Positions 16,999 to 25,147 are shown, numbered from the stretch's first letter. The stretch is DNA of 64,000 nt from Bacillus sp. REN16 (GCF_020731355.1 NZ_JAJFZK010000003.1:62001-126000); one strand, 5' to 3'. Numbers and translations: made by a program. The notes: generated from the letters alone by a model not told the origin.

Positions 16999-18417
16999 TC
17001 AATCATTAAAAAATGGTTGTAATGATTCTTTTGGAACCGGTTTTGTGAAATAACTGAAGACGATCAATAAAATCGTTGAAACCGTAACACCTGGGATTAC
17101 TTCATTTAGTCCAAATGGCTTGTCCAAAAGGAACCAAATTAATACAGTTACAACACCGCCTATCATCGAAATAATCGCGGCGGTACCCGTTGCCCTTTTC
17201 CAATTCAGGCCTATAACGACAATTGCAAAGAAGAAACTTGCAACTAGCGATGCTTGAACCAGTACAATAAATTGAACCATGTCAAATGGTTTTACCGCAA
17301 AAATCAACGGAATGATAGCAAGTACAAGAACTGCAATACGGTTAACAAACATTTTCTGCTTGTCTGTTGCATCTTTTTTGATTGTCCCATAGATATCATG
17401 TGATACCGCAGAAGCCGAAACAATCATGATCCCTGATACCGTACTCATGATGGATGCCAAAATCGCAACCATAAACAAAGCACCTATAACCGGTGGTAAA
17501 ATATCTAGGGCCATAATGGATGAAGCTGAGTCCGGATTACTTAATACAGGATATACAGAACGGATAGCTAGCCCAACTAAACCGATGGAAACTGCAATAA
17601 CCGCTTGGAAAATAAACGAATAGCCAATTGCTAGACGTACTGTTTTTTCACTTTTCATCGAATACATACGTGCTAATTCATACGGTGCAATTGCCATCGA
17701 TAGACCAAAAGCTAACCCAAATCCAAGCAGGTCTTTAAAGCTCCAATGCCAACCGGTTAAGCCTGGGTCTAATTCAGAGAGGAACGCACCCACACTTGAA
17801 AATCCACCAGACTGTTGCATCAAAATTGGTACGGCTACTAGGAAACATCCAGCCATAATAATCGCTTGGAAGAAGTCACTGTATGCCGTTGCTTTCATAC
17901 CGCCCTTCATTGTATAAATCAATGTAATTCCAATCGTAATGGTCGCACCCCAAATCATTGGAATGCCAAATAGCGTGTTAATTAATATTCCGCCTGCTAC
18001 ATATTGTGCAATTAAATATACGCTGTACGCAATTACAATTAGAATCGCTGCAAGCATTTTTGCAAATTTACTGTTGTAGCGCTTTTCAATATATTCAGGA
18101 ACCGTCACACCCTTGAACTTTTGAAACTTTGGTGCAACGAACAATGCACTTACAATCCAACCAGCCCATAATCCCGGCCAATACCATAAATAACTGGCTC
18201 CTGTTAAATAAAGTACACCGATTGTTCCAACGAATGTTCCCGCACTTAGCTGTGTAGCTGCTAGTGCTGCTCCCCCGATAACAGGGCCAATAGACCGTCC
18301 CGCGACAAGGTGGTCTTCACTTGTTTTATTGCCGCGTCCAGCTAAAAGACCGATTGCGACTGTTATGGCAAAATAACCGATTACAACTAATAAAAATACT
18401 GGACTTACATCAAACAT
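16999..18417 (-). CDS. Sodium:solute symporter family (SSS) transporter
   Basis: 472 residues with about 12-13 hydrophobic helices and typical SSS segments: TAIGLLAGRG-like first loop, AATQLSAGTFVGTIG, GLWAGWIVSALFVAPKFQ and GGMKATAYSDFFQA. SSS proteins couple sodium or proton entry to uptake of amino acids, sugars, pantothenate or carboxylates. Adjacent peptidases suggest an amino acid, peptide or acyl-amino-acid substrate (inference). A GGAGGGG ribosome binding site precedes the ATG. A 30-codon membrane peptide ends 12 bp upstream. Confidence 0.9.
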   Translation of the reverse strand: MFDVSPVFLLVVIGYFAITVAIGLLAGRGNKTSEDHLVAGRSIGPVIGGAALAATQLSAGTFVGTIGVLYLTGASYLWYWPGLWAGWIVSALFVAPKFQKFKGVTVPEYIEKRYNSKFAKMLAAILIVIAYSVYLIAQYVAGGILINTLFGIPMIWGATITIGITLIYTMKGGMKATAYSDFFQAIIMAGCFLVAVPILMQQSGGFSSVGAFLSELDPGLTGWHWSFKDLLGFGLAFGLSMAIAPYELARMYSMKSEKTVRLAIGYSFIFQAVIAVSIGLVGLAIRSVYPVLSNPDSASSIMALDILPPVIGALFMVAILASIMSTVSGIMIVSASAVSHDIYGTIKKDATDKQKMFVNRIAVLVLAIIPLIFAVKPFDMVQFIVLVQASLVASFFFAIVVIGLNWKRATGTAAIISMIGGVVTVLIWFLLDKPFGLNEVIPGVTVSTILLIVFSYFTKPVPKESLQPFFND

Positions 18418-18429
18418 AAATTCCCCTCC

Positions 18430-18522
18430 TTAGTCCTTCGCATTTTTCTTAATAGCCCATACGAAATATAAAGTTACAAATACTACTGAATAAATCACAA
18501 TTCCCCAAAAACTAAACCCCAT
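18430..18522 (-). CDS. Small single-helix membrane peptide (symporter accessory)
   Basis: A 30-codon frame starts at an ATG at 18522 with AGGTGG 8 bp upstream, and stops 12 bp before the symporter start. The peptide opens MGFSFWGIVIYS, has one hydrophobic helix and ends in a positively charged KKNAKD tail, so it is probably a one-pass membrane protein with its C-terminus inside. Its first 11 bases overlap the end of the upstream gene, which suggests translational coupling. Small accessory peptides next to SSS-type symporters are a known arrangement in Firmicutes. The exact role is unknown. Confidence 0.7.
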   Translation of the reverse strand: MGFSFWGIVIYSVVFVTLYFVWAIKKNAKD

Positions 18523-19210
18523 AATTCGCGCCACCTTTACTTTTTCTTTTCTCAGATATTGCCCATACCGCCAAAAGCAGAAGGATACTCAAAATGGATA
18601 TTACTGAAATAATTGTAAAGGAGTTCCATGAGTTGTTTTTCTCATAGAATACATACTTTGCATAAACAGGTATGTTTGTCATGTCCTTCTCAATTTGATT
18701 ATGTCCTGATTCAAGTACGACCGGGAACGAATTCTTTTGAACCACATTTCCCTCAGGTGCTGTGAATGTTACATGAACTGCACGATCATTTTGACTTTTA
18801 TAAGCCGGAACAAATAATGGCACTTCAAATTCATTTTCAACCCTTACCACCTCGTACTCGATGGTATATTCCATCATCTCTGAGTTTGAGGCAGGAATTT
18901 GTACAAAATAACGGTCTAATTCATCACCCTCAGTCACTTCTAATGGGATTTCCTGATTTTCAGATGTAATTTTTATATTTTTTATCAAGCCTGTTTTTCT
19001 AACAAAATGCTCGACCCTCCCATCCGTAACCCCCTCTAGACCTTTGAGAGTAATTGTTTCATTTACATGGTAATTTTCGTCATTTGTTTGAATATCAATT
19101 GTTGCCTTATCAACCGTCGGTTCAACATCTTCCGCATACACTTGCTGAATTGATAATCCAATAAAACTCAACATTATGACCAATAAAAAAATGACCCTAA
19201 GGCTTTTCAT
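18512..19210 (-). CDS. Membrane-anchored extracytoplasmic protein of the symporter locus
   Basis: 232 residues from the ATG at 19210, which has AAGGGGGA 5 bp upstream; an ATG 51 bp earlier lacks a ribosome binding site. A Sec signal peptide (about 1-27, ending VYAED) is followed by a beta-rich ectodomain of about 165 residues, one transmembrane helix (about 203-222) and a short basic tail. I do not recognise the fold; the pattern resembles membrane-tethered sensor or receptor domains. It is first in the operon behind a near-consensus promoter, directly before the small peptide and the symporter, so it may capture substrate or assist the transporter (inference). Confidence 0.7.
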   Translation of the reverse strand: MKSLRVIFLLVIMLSFIGLSIQQVYAEDVEPTVDKATIDIQTNDENYHVNETITLKGLEGVTDGRVEHFVRKTGLIKNIKITSENQEIPLEVTEGDELDRYFVQIPASNSEMMEYTIEYEVVRVENEFEVPLFVPAYKSQNDRAVHVTFTAPEGNVVQKNSFPVVLESGHNQIEKDMTNIPVYAKYVFYEKNNSWNSFTIISVISILSILLLLAVWAISEKRKSKGGANYGV

Positions 19211-19249
19211 ACTGTTCCCCCTTATTTGAATTGTTTGAATAATAAAATG

Positions 19250-19278
19250 ATTATATAACACAAAACACCCTATTACAA
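19250..19278 (-). promoter_or_regulatory. Sigma-A promoter of the symporter/peptidase locus
   Basis: Minus strand TTGTAA (complement of 19273-19278), 17-bp spacer, TATAAT (complement of 19250-19255). The start codon is about 40 bp downstream. Confidence 0.7.
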
Positions 19279-19361
19279 CCTATTTATTTTCCATATCAAA
19301 AACACCACATGAATTCATACATCATTTGGGTGGTGTCCCTACAAAATTTATATATTTTACA

Positions 19362-19399
19362 ATAATTAAACCCATGCCACTATTTTTGTAGCATGGGTT
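19362..19399 (-). terminator. Terminator of the ribokinase/nucleoside hydrolase operon
   Basis: Minus-strand stem AACCCATGC / GCATGGGTT followed by TAATTATT. A second inverted repeat (ACACCAC/GTGGTGT, about 19300-19336) lies further downstream. Confidence 0.65.
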
Positions 19400-19407
19400 C
19401 GAAAATT

Positions 19408-20325
19408 CTATTTAGTAGTTGGTACTCTTTTTAAAAAGTGATCCAAGAATTTTTGCGCATCGACTTCAGTGCATACGTTTATTTTTGGATTCCCTTCCAG
19501 TACCGGTACTGTTCTGCCGTCTTCTTCGCCTTCAGTAATCACATCGACCCCTATGTACTTCGTTTTGACGAGGCTTGGGTCAATCGCGACGCCGACTGCT
19601 AATGGATCATGAAGGCCGCAGCCACCAATTCCAGGGTTGCCGGATTCATAGAAATCATGGTAATAGCCGACCATATCTGCAAAGAAGTCGCCGACCTCAG
19701 TACCCCGCCACGCATCTACTTTATCTCTCGGCAACAAGGTTTGCATCGTCACATCCAGCCCAACCAATTTTATCGGTAACCCTGAAGATAACACGATTCT
19801 TGCAGCCTCAGGGTCTGTGAAAATATTTGCCTCAGCATGTGGTGTTACGTTTCCTGGTACAAAGGCCGCTCCACCCATAATCACCACTTCCTTAACCAGC
19901 CCGACAATCTCCGGCGCTGTTTGAAGCGCAAGAGCCAGGTTTGTCAACGGCCCCACTGCGATTATGGTCACCTCATGTGGAAGCATTTTTACCTGATCAA
20001 TGATAAAATCGACCGCCGACTTGTGTTCGGCTGCATTCACGGGTTCAAAATCCAACACATTTCCCAACCCATCTTCCCCGTGAACATGTTTCGCAAAGCC
20101 TTCACGGTTCCCACGAGCTAATGGCTTTGCCGAACCCGCAAACACTGGAATCCTTTTTCCAAGCTTCTCTATAACAGCAAGTGTGTTTCGAGTCGCCTCT
20201 TCTACTGCAACATTCCCATAGCTCGTCGTTAATCCAAGGATATCAAGCTCTGGTGAATTCACCGCATACGCAATCGCCATCGCATCATCTATACCTGTAT
20301 CCACATCAAAAATAACTTTCTTCAT
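19408..20325 (-). CDS. Nucleoside hydrolase (IunH/RihA-type)
   Basis: 305 residues. The N-terminal calcium-binding DVDTGIDDAMAI (about 7-18), AVGPLTNLA, MGGA and the late HDPLAVG identify an inosine/uridine-preferring nucleoside hydrolase. It cleaves ribonucleosides to base plus ribose in the cytoplasm. It follows the ribokinase gene by 33 bp on the same strand, so released ribose would be phosphorylated by the partner enzyme. Pyrimidine versus purine preference cannot be told by eye. Confidence 0.93.
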   Translation of the reverse strand: MKKVIFDVDTGIDDAMAIAYAVNSPELDILGLTTSYGNVAVEEATRNTLAVIEKLGKRIPVFAGSAKPLARGNREGFAKHVHGEDGLGNVLDFEPVNAAEHKSAVDFIIDQVKMLPHEVTIIAVGPLTNLALALQTAPEIVGLVKEVVIMGGAAFVPGNVTPHAEANIFTDPEAARIVLSSGLPIKLVGLDVTMQTLLPRDKVDAWRGTEVGDFFADMVGYYHDFYESGNPGIGGCGLHDPLAVGVAIDPSLVKTKYIGVDVITEGEEDGRTVPVLEGNPKINVCTEVDAQKFLDHFLKRVPTTK

Positions 20326-20358
20326 GTTGTACCTCCTATTTCCATATCAAACTGGTTT

Positions 20359-21288
20359 TCACTTGGGACGATGGACCTGTCCCTGTGTCCCAACATCTTC
20401 AAGAGTTGGCATTGAGGCTTGTGCGCCTTTTTTTGTAACGGCTAAAGCCCCGACAGCATTTGCAAATTCCGTTGCTTCTTGCAAACTTTTTCCGCCAACG
20501 AGTGCTGTTGCAAGCGCACCCGCGAATGCATCGCCCGCTGCCGTCGTGTCAACCACATTCACAGTGCGTGGGTCGACAAAGAATGATTCAGTCTCCCTTA
20601 AGACAACGACACCTTTCCCGCCAAGCTTTGCAAATACGGTATCGACGCCATTTTTCAATAGCTGTGCGCCAGCTATTTTCGCAGATTCCGCGTCCGAAAT
20701 TTTCGCATCGGCCACAATTCCTAACTCACTCTCATTTGGGACGAGATAGGTTACTTTTTTATAAAGCCCGTCCGGAAGCTTTTGCGCTGGCGCAGGATCG
20801 AGCATAACTGGAACATTATATGTATGAGCGATGTTCGCAACTTCAATAACCGTTTCCAAAGGAATCTCAAGCTGGAGCATGACAAGCTTTGCGTCACGAA
20901 TAACCCGCTCGTGTTTCCTCACATATTCAGGTGTTACGTGGTCATTCGCACCCGGTGACACAATTATGCTGTTTTCCCCATCTTTGTTTATGCTGATAAT
21001 AGCCACACCGGTTGAGACTCCGTGAATTTTTTCAATATGAGTAGTGTCCATACCGACTTCGTTTAAGCCTTTTAAAAGCTGCTGACCGAAAATGTCCTCT
21101 CCGACACAGCCAAGCATCGCAACAGACGCCCCAAGTTTTGCAGCCGCATACGCTTGGTTACCGCCTTTTCCGCCATTACCTGTAAAAAAGCCGTGGCCCA
21201 GGACCGTTTCTCCCCACTCCGGCCGCTGTTTCACATTCACCACCATATCCACATTCAAGCTTCCAACAACCACAATATCCGCTGCCAT
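20359..21288 (-). CDS. rbsK: Ribokinase
   Basis: 309 residues from the ATG at 21288, which has GGGGGA 7 bp upstream. The longer in-frame start at 21375 lies in a dispersed repeat and is rejected. PfkB-family signatures are present: GSLNVDMVV, GGKGGNQAYAAAKLG near the N-terminus and the catalytic DTTAAGDAFAGAL near the C-terminus. It converts ribose to ribose-5-phosphate and is paired with the nucleoside hydrolase. The last 11 residues (VGTQGQVHRPK) are encoded by a copy of the dispersed GGGACAGGT repeat, so the natural C-terminus has been replaced or extended. Confidence 0.93.
   Translation of the reverse strand: MAADIVVVGSLNVDMVVNVKQRPEWGETVLGHGFFTGNGGKGGNQAYAAAKLGASVAMLGCVGEDIFGQQLLKGLNEVGMDTTHIEKIHGVSTGVAIISINKDGENSIIVSPGANDHVTPEYVRKHERVIRDAKLVMLQLEIPLETVIEVANIAHTYNVPVMLDPAPAQKLPDGLYKKVTYLVPNESELGIVADAKISDAESAKIAGAQLLKNGVDTVFAKLGGKGVVVLRETESFFVDPRTVNVVDTTAAGDAFAGALATALVGGKSLQEATEFANAVGALAVTKKGAQASMPTLEDVGTQGQVHRPK
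20361..20394. repeat. Dispersed GGGACAGGT element inside the rbsK 3' end
   Basis: TTGGGACGATGGACCTGTCC followed by CTGTGTCCC; it overlaps the last codons of rbsK. Confidence 0.7.
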
Positions 21289-21308
21289 CTGATTTCCCCC
21301 GATCTTTG

Positions 21309-21362
21309 CTGGGACAGAGGTTTTGCGTCCCTGGGACAATGAACCTGTCCCCGTGTCCCACA
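21309..21362. repeat. Dispersed GGGACAGGT element upstream of rbsK
   Basis: Two arms, TGGGACAGAGGTTTTGCGTC and TGGGACAATGAACCTGTCCC, then GTGTCCCA. It starts 21 bp upstream of the rbsK start codon. Confidence 0.7.
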
Positions 21363-21448
21363 AAACCCTGTCCAATGCTATAGATTATTATAGACAAACT
21401 AGCAAGCGGTGGCAAAACTCGCGGGTATTGGATGCGTCGGCTCTTGCG

Positions 21449-21748
21449 GATTTGCTTCTTCGCACATGGATTTGCTTTTTCTCACACGGATTTGCTTTTT
21501 CACATACTGATTTGCTTCTTCTCACCAAGATTTGCTTCTTCTCACACGGATTTGCTTCTTCGCACATGGATTTGCTTTTTCACATACTGATTTGCTTCTT
21601 CACACATGGATTTGCTTCTTCGCACATGGATTTGCTTCTTCACACCTGGATTTGCTTCTTCGCACACGGATTTGCTTCTTCACATATGGATTTGCTTCTT
21701 CGCATACTGATTTGCTTCTTCTCACACGGATTTGCGTCTTAAATTTGC
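21449..21748. repeat. Tandem array A: fifteen 20-bp units, core GATTTGCTTCTTC
   Basis: Fourteen uninterrupted 20-bp units (for example GATTTGCTTCTTCGCACATG) run from 21449 to 21728, plus a diverged fifteenth. Positions 1-13 are nearly invariant and positions 14-20 vary (CGCACATG, CTCACACG, CACATACT). There are no indels in 300 bp. All three plus-strand frames are open across the array, giving spurious ORFs. It lies between the rbsK upstream region and the terminator of the NERD gene. Confidence 0.95.
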
Positions 21749-21772
21749 AAATTGTACGTTTTTGATTTTAGC

Positions 21773-21806
21773 AAAAAAATACAGCCAGCTTCCCCATGCA
21801 GGCTGT
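21773..21806 (-). terminator. Terminator of the NERD gene
   Basis: Minus-strand ACAGCCTGC pairs with GCTGGCTGT, followed by ATTTTTTTGC. Confidence 0.85.
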
Positions 21807-21813
21807 ACCTTAT

Positions 21814-22791
21814 CTAATCCAGATCATTGCACATTTCCAATAATCGTTCCACCGAAATGTGGTATTTAGCCCCTTTCTTTTCCCCGGTTTTTTCAAGCCC
21901 CAGCGAAAGTAGAATGTTGGTTGCTGTTATTCTAGATGGCAACAACAAGAATTCCCTTAGCTTTTTGTTTGTTATCGTGTTATCAATTAATAAAAAGTAA
22001 TCAAGTATCGCTTTTAAGTGGGCATCAGTCGAAGTATGACCACAATTAGTGCAGCACCATTTTCGCTTTGACCGCTTCATAGGCAGGGCATCACATACCG
22101 GGCAAAAAACACCTTTTAATAACTCACTTCCTTGAATACCAAATGATTGTAAAATGTCCTTATTCAAGGGGGTATGAAGCTTCTTTAAAAGTTTTACTAA
22201 CCTCTGCACTTGTTTGTTGTCCAACACTACCTTCTTATGCATTTTTTCAAATTGTTCCATTTTGGAAATAAGGCTGGGAGCACGAATAATATTCTTTGCA
22301 CCGGGATGGTAATCAGAAACAGTGATACTTGTCGAAGGGTTTGTAATTACAACGAGCGATTCTATCGAAGGTACCGCCATTTTATTTGCCTCTAATAATC
22401 TTTTAAGCTGAAGCCTGTGTCGATACAATTGGGTTAGTGGACATGTATAAGTTTTTTTCCTGCCTTCATAGGTTTGGTGCATTTGTTCGAAGTGATGATC
22501 GAAGTGCAGTTCTCCCTTGTGATTTTTTGCATCCACGTCAAGGATAAAGTTTGGGGAAAGAATAAAAGAATCAATTTCAAAATAGGTGTTAGTAGAGTAG
22601 TCTGGTAAGCGAAGACCATTTAGGATGTAATATTTCTTTTCGGGGAAAAACTTCAAATAATAATCCAAGGATTTTTCTCCATTATAGCCGCTGTTTAGAA
22701 GCCGATATTTTTCATCAACAGCCTCGTATATAGGATGCTTTGCCGATATTCTCCTCCTTAATGCTTTGTTTTTTCTATTATTTAGTGACAT
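21814..22791 (-). CDS. NERD-domain protein with zinc ribbon
   Basis: 325 residues. The N-terminal nuclease-related domain (about 34-160) includes GYNGEKSLDYYL, FEIDSFIL and ILDVDAKNHKG. These resemble the E...D...D-x-K arrangement of restriction-like nucleases, though the usual E/QxK reads D-A-K here. A C4 zinc ribbon CPVC...CCTNC (about 231-255) and a C-terminal alpha-helical region follow. NERD proteins are thought to act in DNA processing; the substrate is unknown. The gene is alone on its strand and flanked on both sides by tandem arrays of the same 20-bp period. Confidence 0.85.
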   Translation of the reverse strand: MSLNNRKNKALRRRISAKHPIYEAVDEKYRLLNSGYNGEKSLDYYLKFFPEKKYYILNGLRLPDYSTNTYFEIDSFILSPNFILDVDAKNHKGELHFDHHFEQMHQTYEGRKKTYTCPLTQLYRHRLQLKRLLEANKMAVPSIESLVVITNPSTSITVSDYHPGAKNIIRAPSLISKMEQFEKMHKKVVLDNKQVQRLVKLLKKLHTPLNKDILQSFGIQGSELLKGVFCPVCDALPMKRSKRKWCCTNCGHTSTDAHLKAILDYFLLIDNTITNKKLREFLLLPSRITATNILLSLGLEKTGEKKGAKYHISVERLLEMCNDLD

Positions 22792-22997
22792 TTCTCGTTT
22801 CTTTATTTTTTTTCAACTCCTTAATTTAATACTAGATAATTTCTATGTTTTCCGGCAAAATCCTCCTATATTTGACATCTTTTTTAAAAAAATTATGTAT
22901 GTATGTGTACATTGCAATTAATGGGGGTCTATTACTCCGCTTTTTAGTTGTTGATATTTACGTAATTGAGTGAGGATATGCTGCGTCTAAGGCAAAA

Positions 22998-23397
22998 GAT
23001 TTGCTTCCTCAACAACAAATTTGCTTCTTTGCAACAGGATTTGCATCTTCAACAACAGATTTGCTTCCTCGCACTAGGATATGAATCCTCAACCACAGTT
23101 TTGCTTCCTCGCACCAGGATTTGCATCCTCAACCACAGTTTTGCTTCCTCGCAACAGGATTTGCATCCTCAACCACAGTTTTGCTTCTTCGCACTAGGAT
23201 TTGCATTTTCAACTAAGGATTTGCTTCTTCGCTCCGGGATTTGCATCCTCAACCACAGTTTTGCTTCTTCGCTTCAGGATTTGCATCCTCAACCACAGAT
23301 TTGCATCGCCACATCAATATTCGCGTCTCTTTCACGATATTTGCGTCGTTTCTCCGATATTTGCGCCGTTTCTCCCATATTTGCGTTGCTTCACAAG
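22998..23397. repeat. Tandem array B: twenty 20-bp units, cores (G)ATTTGC(A/T)TC / ATTTGCGTC
   Basis: Twenty units start at 22998 and repeat every 20 bp to 23397 without any indel. In the central part, two unit types alternate (GATTTGCATCCTCAACCACA and GTTTTGCTTCCTCGCACCAG), giving a 40-bp higher-order repeat. The last four units change to the TATTTGCGTC core seen in array C. The array lies in the divergent intergenic region between the NERD gene and the LCP gene. Confidence 0.95.
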
Positions 23398-23454
23398 CCC
23401 TTCACCCTAATTCGACAACTTTCGACCGCAATGTGACACTTTTTTCAACATTTA

Positions 23455-23480
23455 TGTAACTTTTCTCCTTCCCAAACGTC
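23455..23480 (+). promoter_or_regulatory. ECF sigma-type promoter (SigM/SigX/SigW-like) of the LCP gene
   Basis: TGTAAC (23455-23460), 16-bp spacer, CGTC (23477-23480). This matches the -35 AAC and -10 CGTC signature of Bacillus cell-envelope ECF sigma factors. It lies 58 bp upstream of the chosen LCP start codon. Confidence 0.6.
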
Positions 23481-23537
23481 TAATACATGTGTACTATTTT
23501 ATTCAGCTAGTAAACTATGAAAAAGGTGTTGATAAAT

Positions 23538-24470
23538 ATGAGTCGAGTTGATCGCCATTCGAAGAAGAAGACGAAACGGAAATGGCCAAAGGTTGTTGGG
23601 ATTATCGCTCTTGTTTTATTGTTAGCCATCGGTGGATACGCCGTTTATTTATATCAATCTGTTGCAAGTACGGTCGGAAAAATGCATAGCGACCGCGGTC
23701 CATCTGACATGCGGACGGAGGAAATTGATATTTCGGAGGCGGATCCGATTTCGATCCTGCTTATGGGTGTTGATGAACGTGCAGGCGACAAGGGCCGAAC
23801 CGATACATTAATTGTGGTTACCGTTAATCCGCACACGAATTCCATGCAAATGCTGAGTATTCCGCGTGATACACGCGTTGAAATCGTCGGCAAAGGCACT
23901 CAGGATAAAATCAACCACGCTTATGCGTTTGGCGGTGTCGATATGACGATTGATACGGTTGAGCAATTTCTAGATGTACCAATCGACTACTATGTGAGGG
24001 TGAACATGGAAGGTCTTCAGCAAATCGTTGATGCGCTTGGCGGTGTTGAGGTGAATAGCACATTCGCGTTCTCATATGAGGGTGCATCATTCAGTGAAGG
24101 TCCACAGACCTTAAACGGAAAACAGGCCCTTAGTTATGCGCGGATGCGATATGACGATCCTCGTGGTGACTTTGGTCGACAGGACCGTCAAAAGCAGGTA
24201 ATCCAAGGGATTATCGATAAAGGGGCCAGCTTTACTTCTGTCACAAAAATTGATGACATCCTGGGTGCACTTGGCACGAACGTAAAAACCGATATTTCCT
24301 TTGATGAAATGAAAACCATCCAATCGAAATATAAGGGTGCTCGCCATAATATCGAGCAATACAGCATCGACGGTGTCGGTCAAACCCTGGACAGCTGGTA
24401 CTGGATCGTTTCCGAAGAGGAGCGCCAAGCCGTTTCATCACGCTTGAAAACACATTTGGAAATCGAATAA
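23538..24470 (+). CDS. LytR-CpsA-Psr (LCP) family wall glycopolymer ligase
   Basis: 310 residues from the ATG at 23538, preceded by AAAGGTG; an ATG 21 bp upstream lacks a ribosome binding site. A basic N-terminus (KKKTKRKW) and one transmembrane helix (about 20-42) anchor an extracellular LCP domain. Its hallmarks are LLMGVDERAGDKGRTDTLIVVTVNP, SIPRDTRVEI and the late SYARMRYDDPRGDFGRQDRQ with the conserved arginines. LCP enzymes transfer teichoic acid or other wall polymers from lipid carriers to peptidoglycan. The upstream ECF-type promoter suggests induction by envelope stress. Confidence 0.93.
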   Translation: MSRVDRHSKKKTKRKWPKVVGIIALVLLLAIGGYAVYLYQSVASTVGKMHSDRGPSDMRTEEIDISEADPISILLMGVDERAGDKGRTDTLIVVTVNPHTNSMQMLSIPRDTRVEIVGKGTQDKINHAYAFGGVDMTIDTVEQFLDVPIDYYVRVNMEGLQQIVDALGGVEVNSTFAFSYEGASFSEGPQTLNGKQALSYARMRYDDPRGDFGRQDRQKQVIQGIIDKGASFTSVTKIDDILGALGTNVKTDISFDEMKTIQSKYKGARHNIEQYSIDGVGQTLDSWYWIVSEEERQAVSSRLKTHLEIE

Positions 24471-24471
24471 C

Positions 24472-24502
24472 TGGGACATGGGGACAGGTTCACTTTCCCA
24501 CT
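24472..24502. repeat. Dispersed GGGACAGGT element after the LCP gene
   Basis: TGGGACATGGGGACAGGTTC followed by ACTTTCCCA, immediately after the LCP stop codon. Confidence 0.65.
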
Positions 24503-24518
24503 ATGAACAAAATCACAG

Positions 24519-24549
24519 AAGCAACCGGTCACGTGCCGGTTGCTTTTTT
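24519..24549 (+). terminator. Terminator of the LCP gene
   Basis: AAGCAACCGG / CCGGTTGCTT stem followed by TTTTT. Confidence 0.88.
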
Positions 24550-24589
24550 ACTCCTTACATGTTTTTCCTCCTTTTTCCACATACTAAAA

Positions 24590-24612
24590 GGAACGACGGA
24601 CCTGTGTCCCAA
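24590..24612. repeat. Dispersed repeat fragment (ACCTGTGTCCC)
   Basis: GACGGACCTGTGTCCCAAAG, a single-arm copy of the family. It directly precedes the ribosome binding site of the next gene. Confidence 0.5.
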
Positions 24613-24623
24613 AGGAGGTTCCC

Positions 24624-25076
24624 ATGATGAAAATAAAAATTTTACTTTGTATAGCGGTATTGTTTATATCCGTTTCACCTGTCAGTGCTGCGGAGAAGTC
24701 ACCATTTTTTGGGGTAAGTGCAACGGTAGTAAAGGTGGAGGATGGTACATATGAGGTCATAACGAAGGGTGCCGAGGAAAACGAGGGCTTTGTTTTTTCG
24801 CCAAAAGGGGTTAAGGGCGGCGAAACGATTGTGTTTAAGGTACAGGTGAAGGGTGAGGGTGCCGTCTATTTGCTTGTCGACGAGACGGATGCGCGCGGAA
24901 CTTTTTTAGCTGAGACCGTTTCGCCTGTGATTGGCCTGCATGACCCGTGGCGCACGATTCAGCTTGAGGTTGAGCTTCAGGATACCACTTCCCAAATTGA
25001 TGCAATGGTGCTTACGAATAAGCAAGAAATAACCACATTCATGTTCCGGAACGTAAAAATGAGTGTAAAAAAGTAA
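24624..25076 (+). CDS. Small secreted protein of unknown function
   Basis: 150 residues with GGAGG 5 bp before the first of two adjacent ATGs. A Sec signal peptide (about 1-23, ending VSAAE) precedes a beta-rich region with alternating hydrophobic residues, resembling carbohydrate-binding or jelly-roll modules. No cysteine, lipobox or anchor is present in the mature part. I do not recognise the family. It has its own terminator 30 bp downstream. Confidence 0.7.
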   Translation: MMKIKILLCIAVLFISVSPVSAAEKSPFFGVSATVVKVEDGTYEVITKGAEENEGFVFSPKGVKGGETIVFKVQVKGEGAVYLLVDETDARGTFLAETVSPVIGLHDPWRTIQLEVELQDTTSQIDAMVLTNKQEITTFMFRNVKMSVKK

Positions 25077-25102
25077 AGGGTACGCAAGCATAAAAAATAC
25101 AC

Positions 25103-25147
25103 AAAGAGGCAGTCCATTTCGCATCTGAATTGGGCTGCTTCTTTTTG
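25103..25147 (+). terminator. Terminator of the secreted-protein gene
   Basis: AAAGAGGCAGTCCA pairs with TTGGGCTGCTTCTTT, then TTG. Confidence 0.75.

Noticed and set aside
21323-21742. Open frames (139 and 77 aa) with repeated FASSH/ICFF motifs over array A
   Set aside because: They arise because a 20-bp repeat without stop codons is open in all three frames; no ribosome binding site or start context supports translation.
22966-23459. Open frames of 156, 69 and 72 aa over array B
   Set aside because: Same artefact of the 20-bp repeat; proteins are low complexity and none has a start signal.
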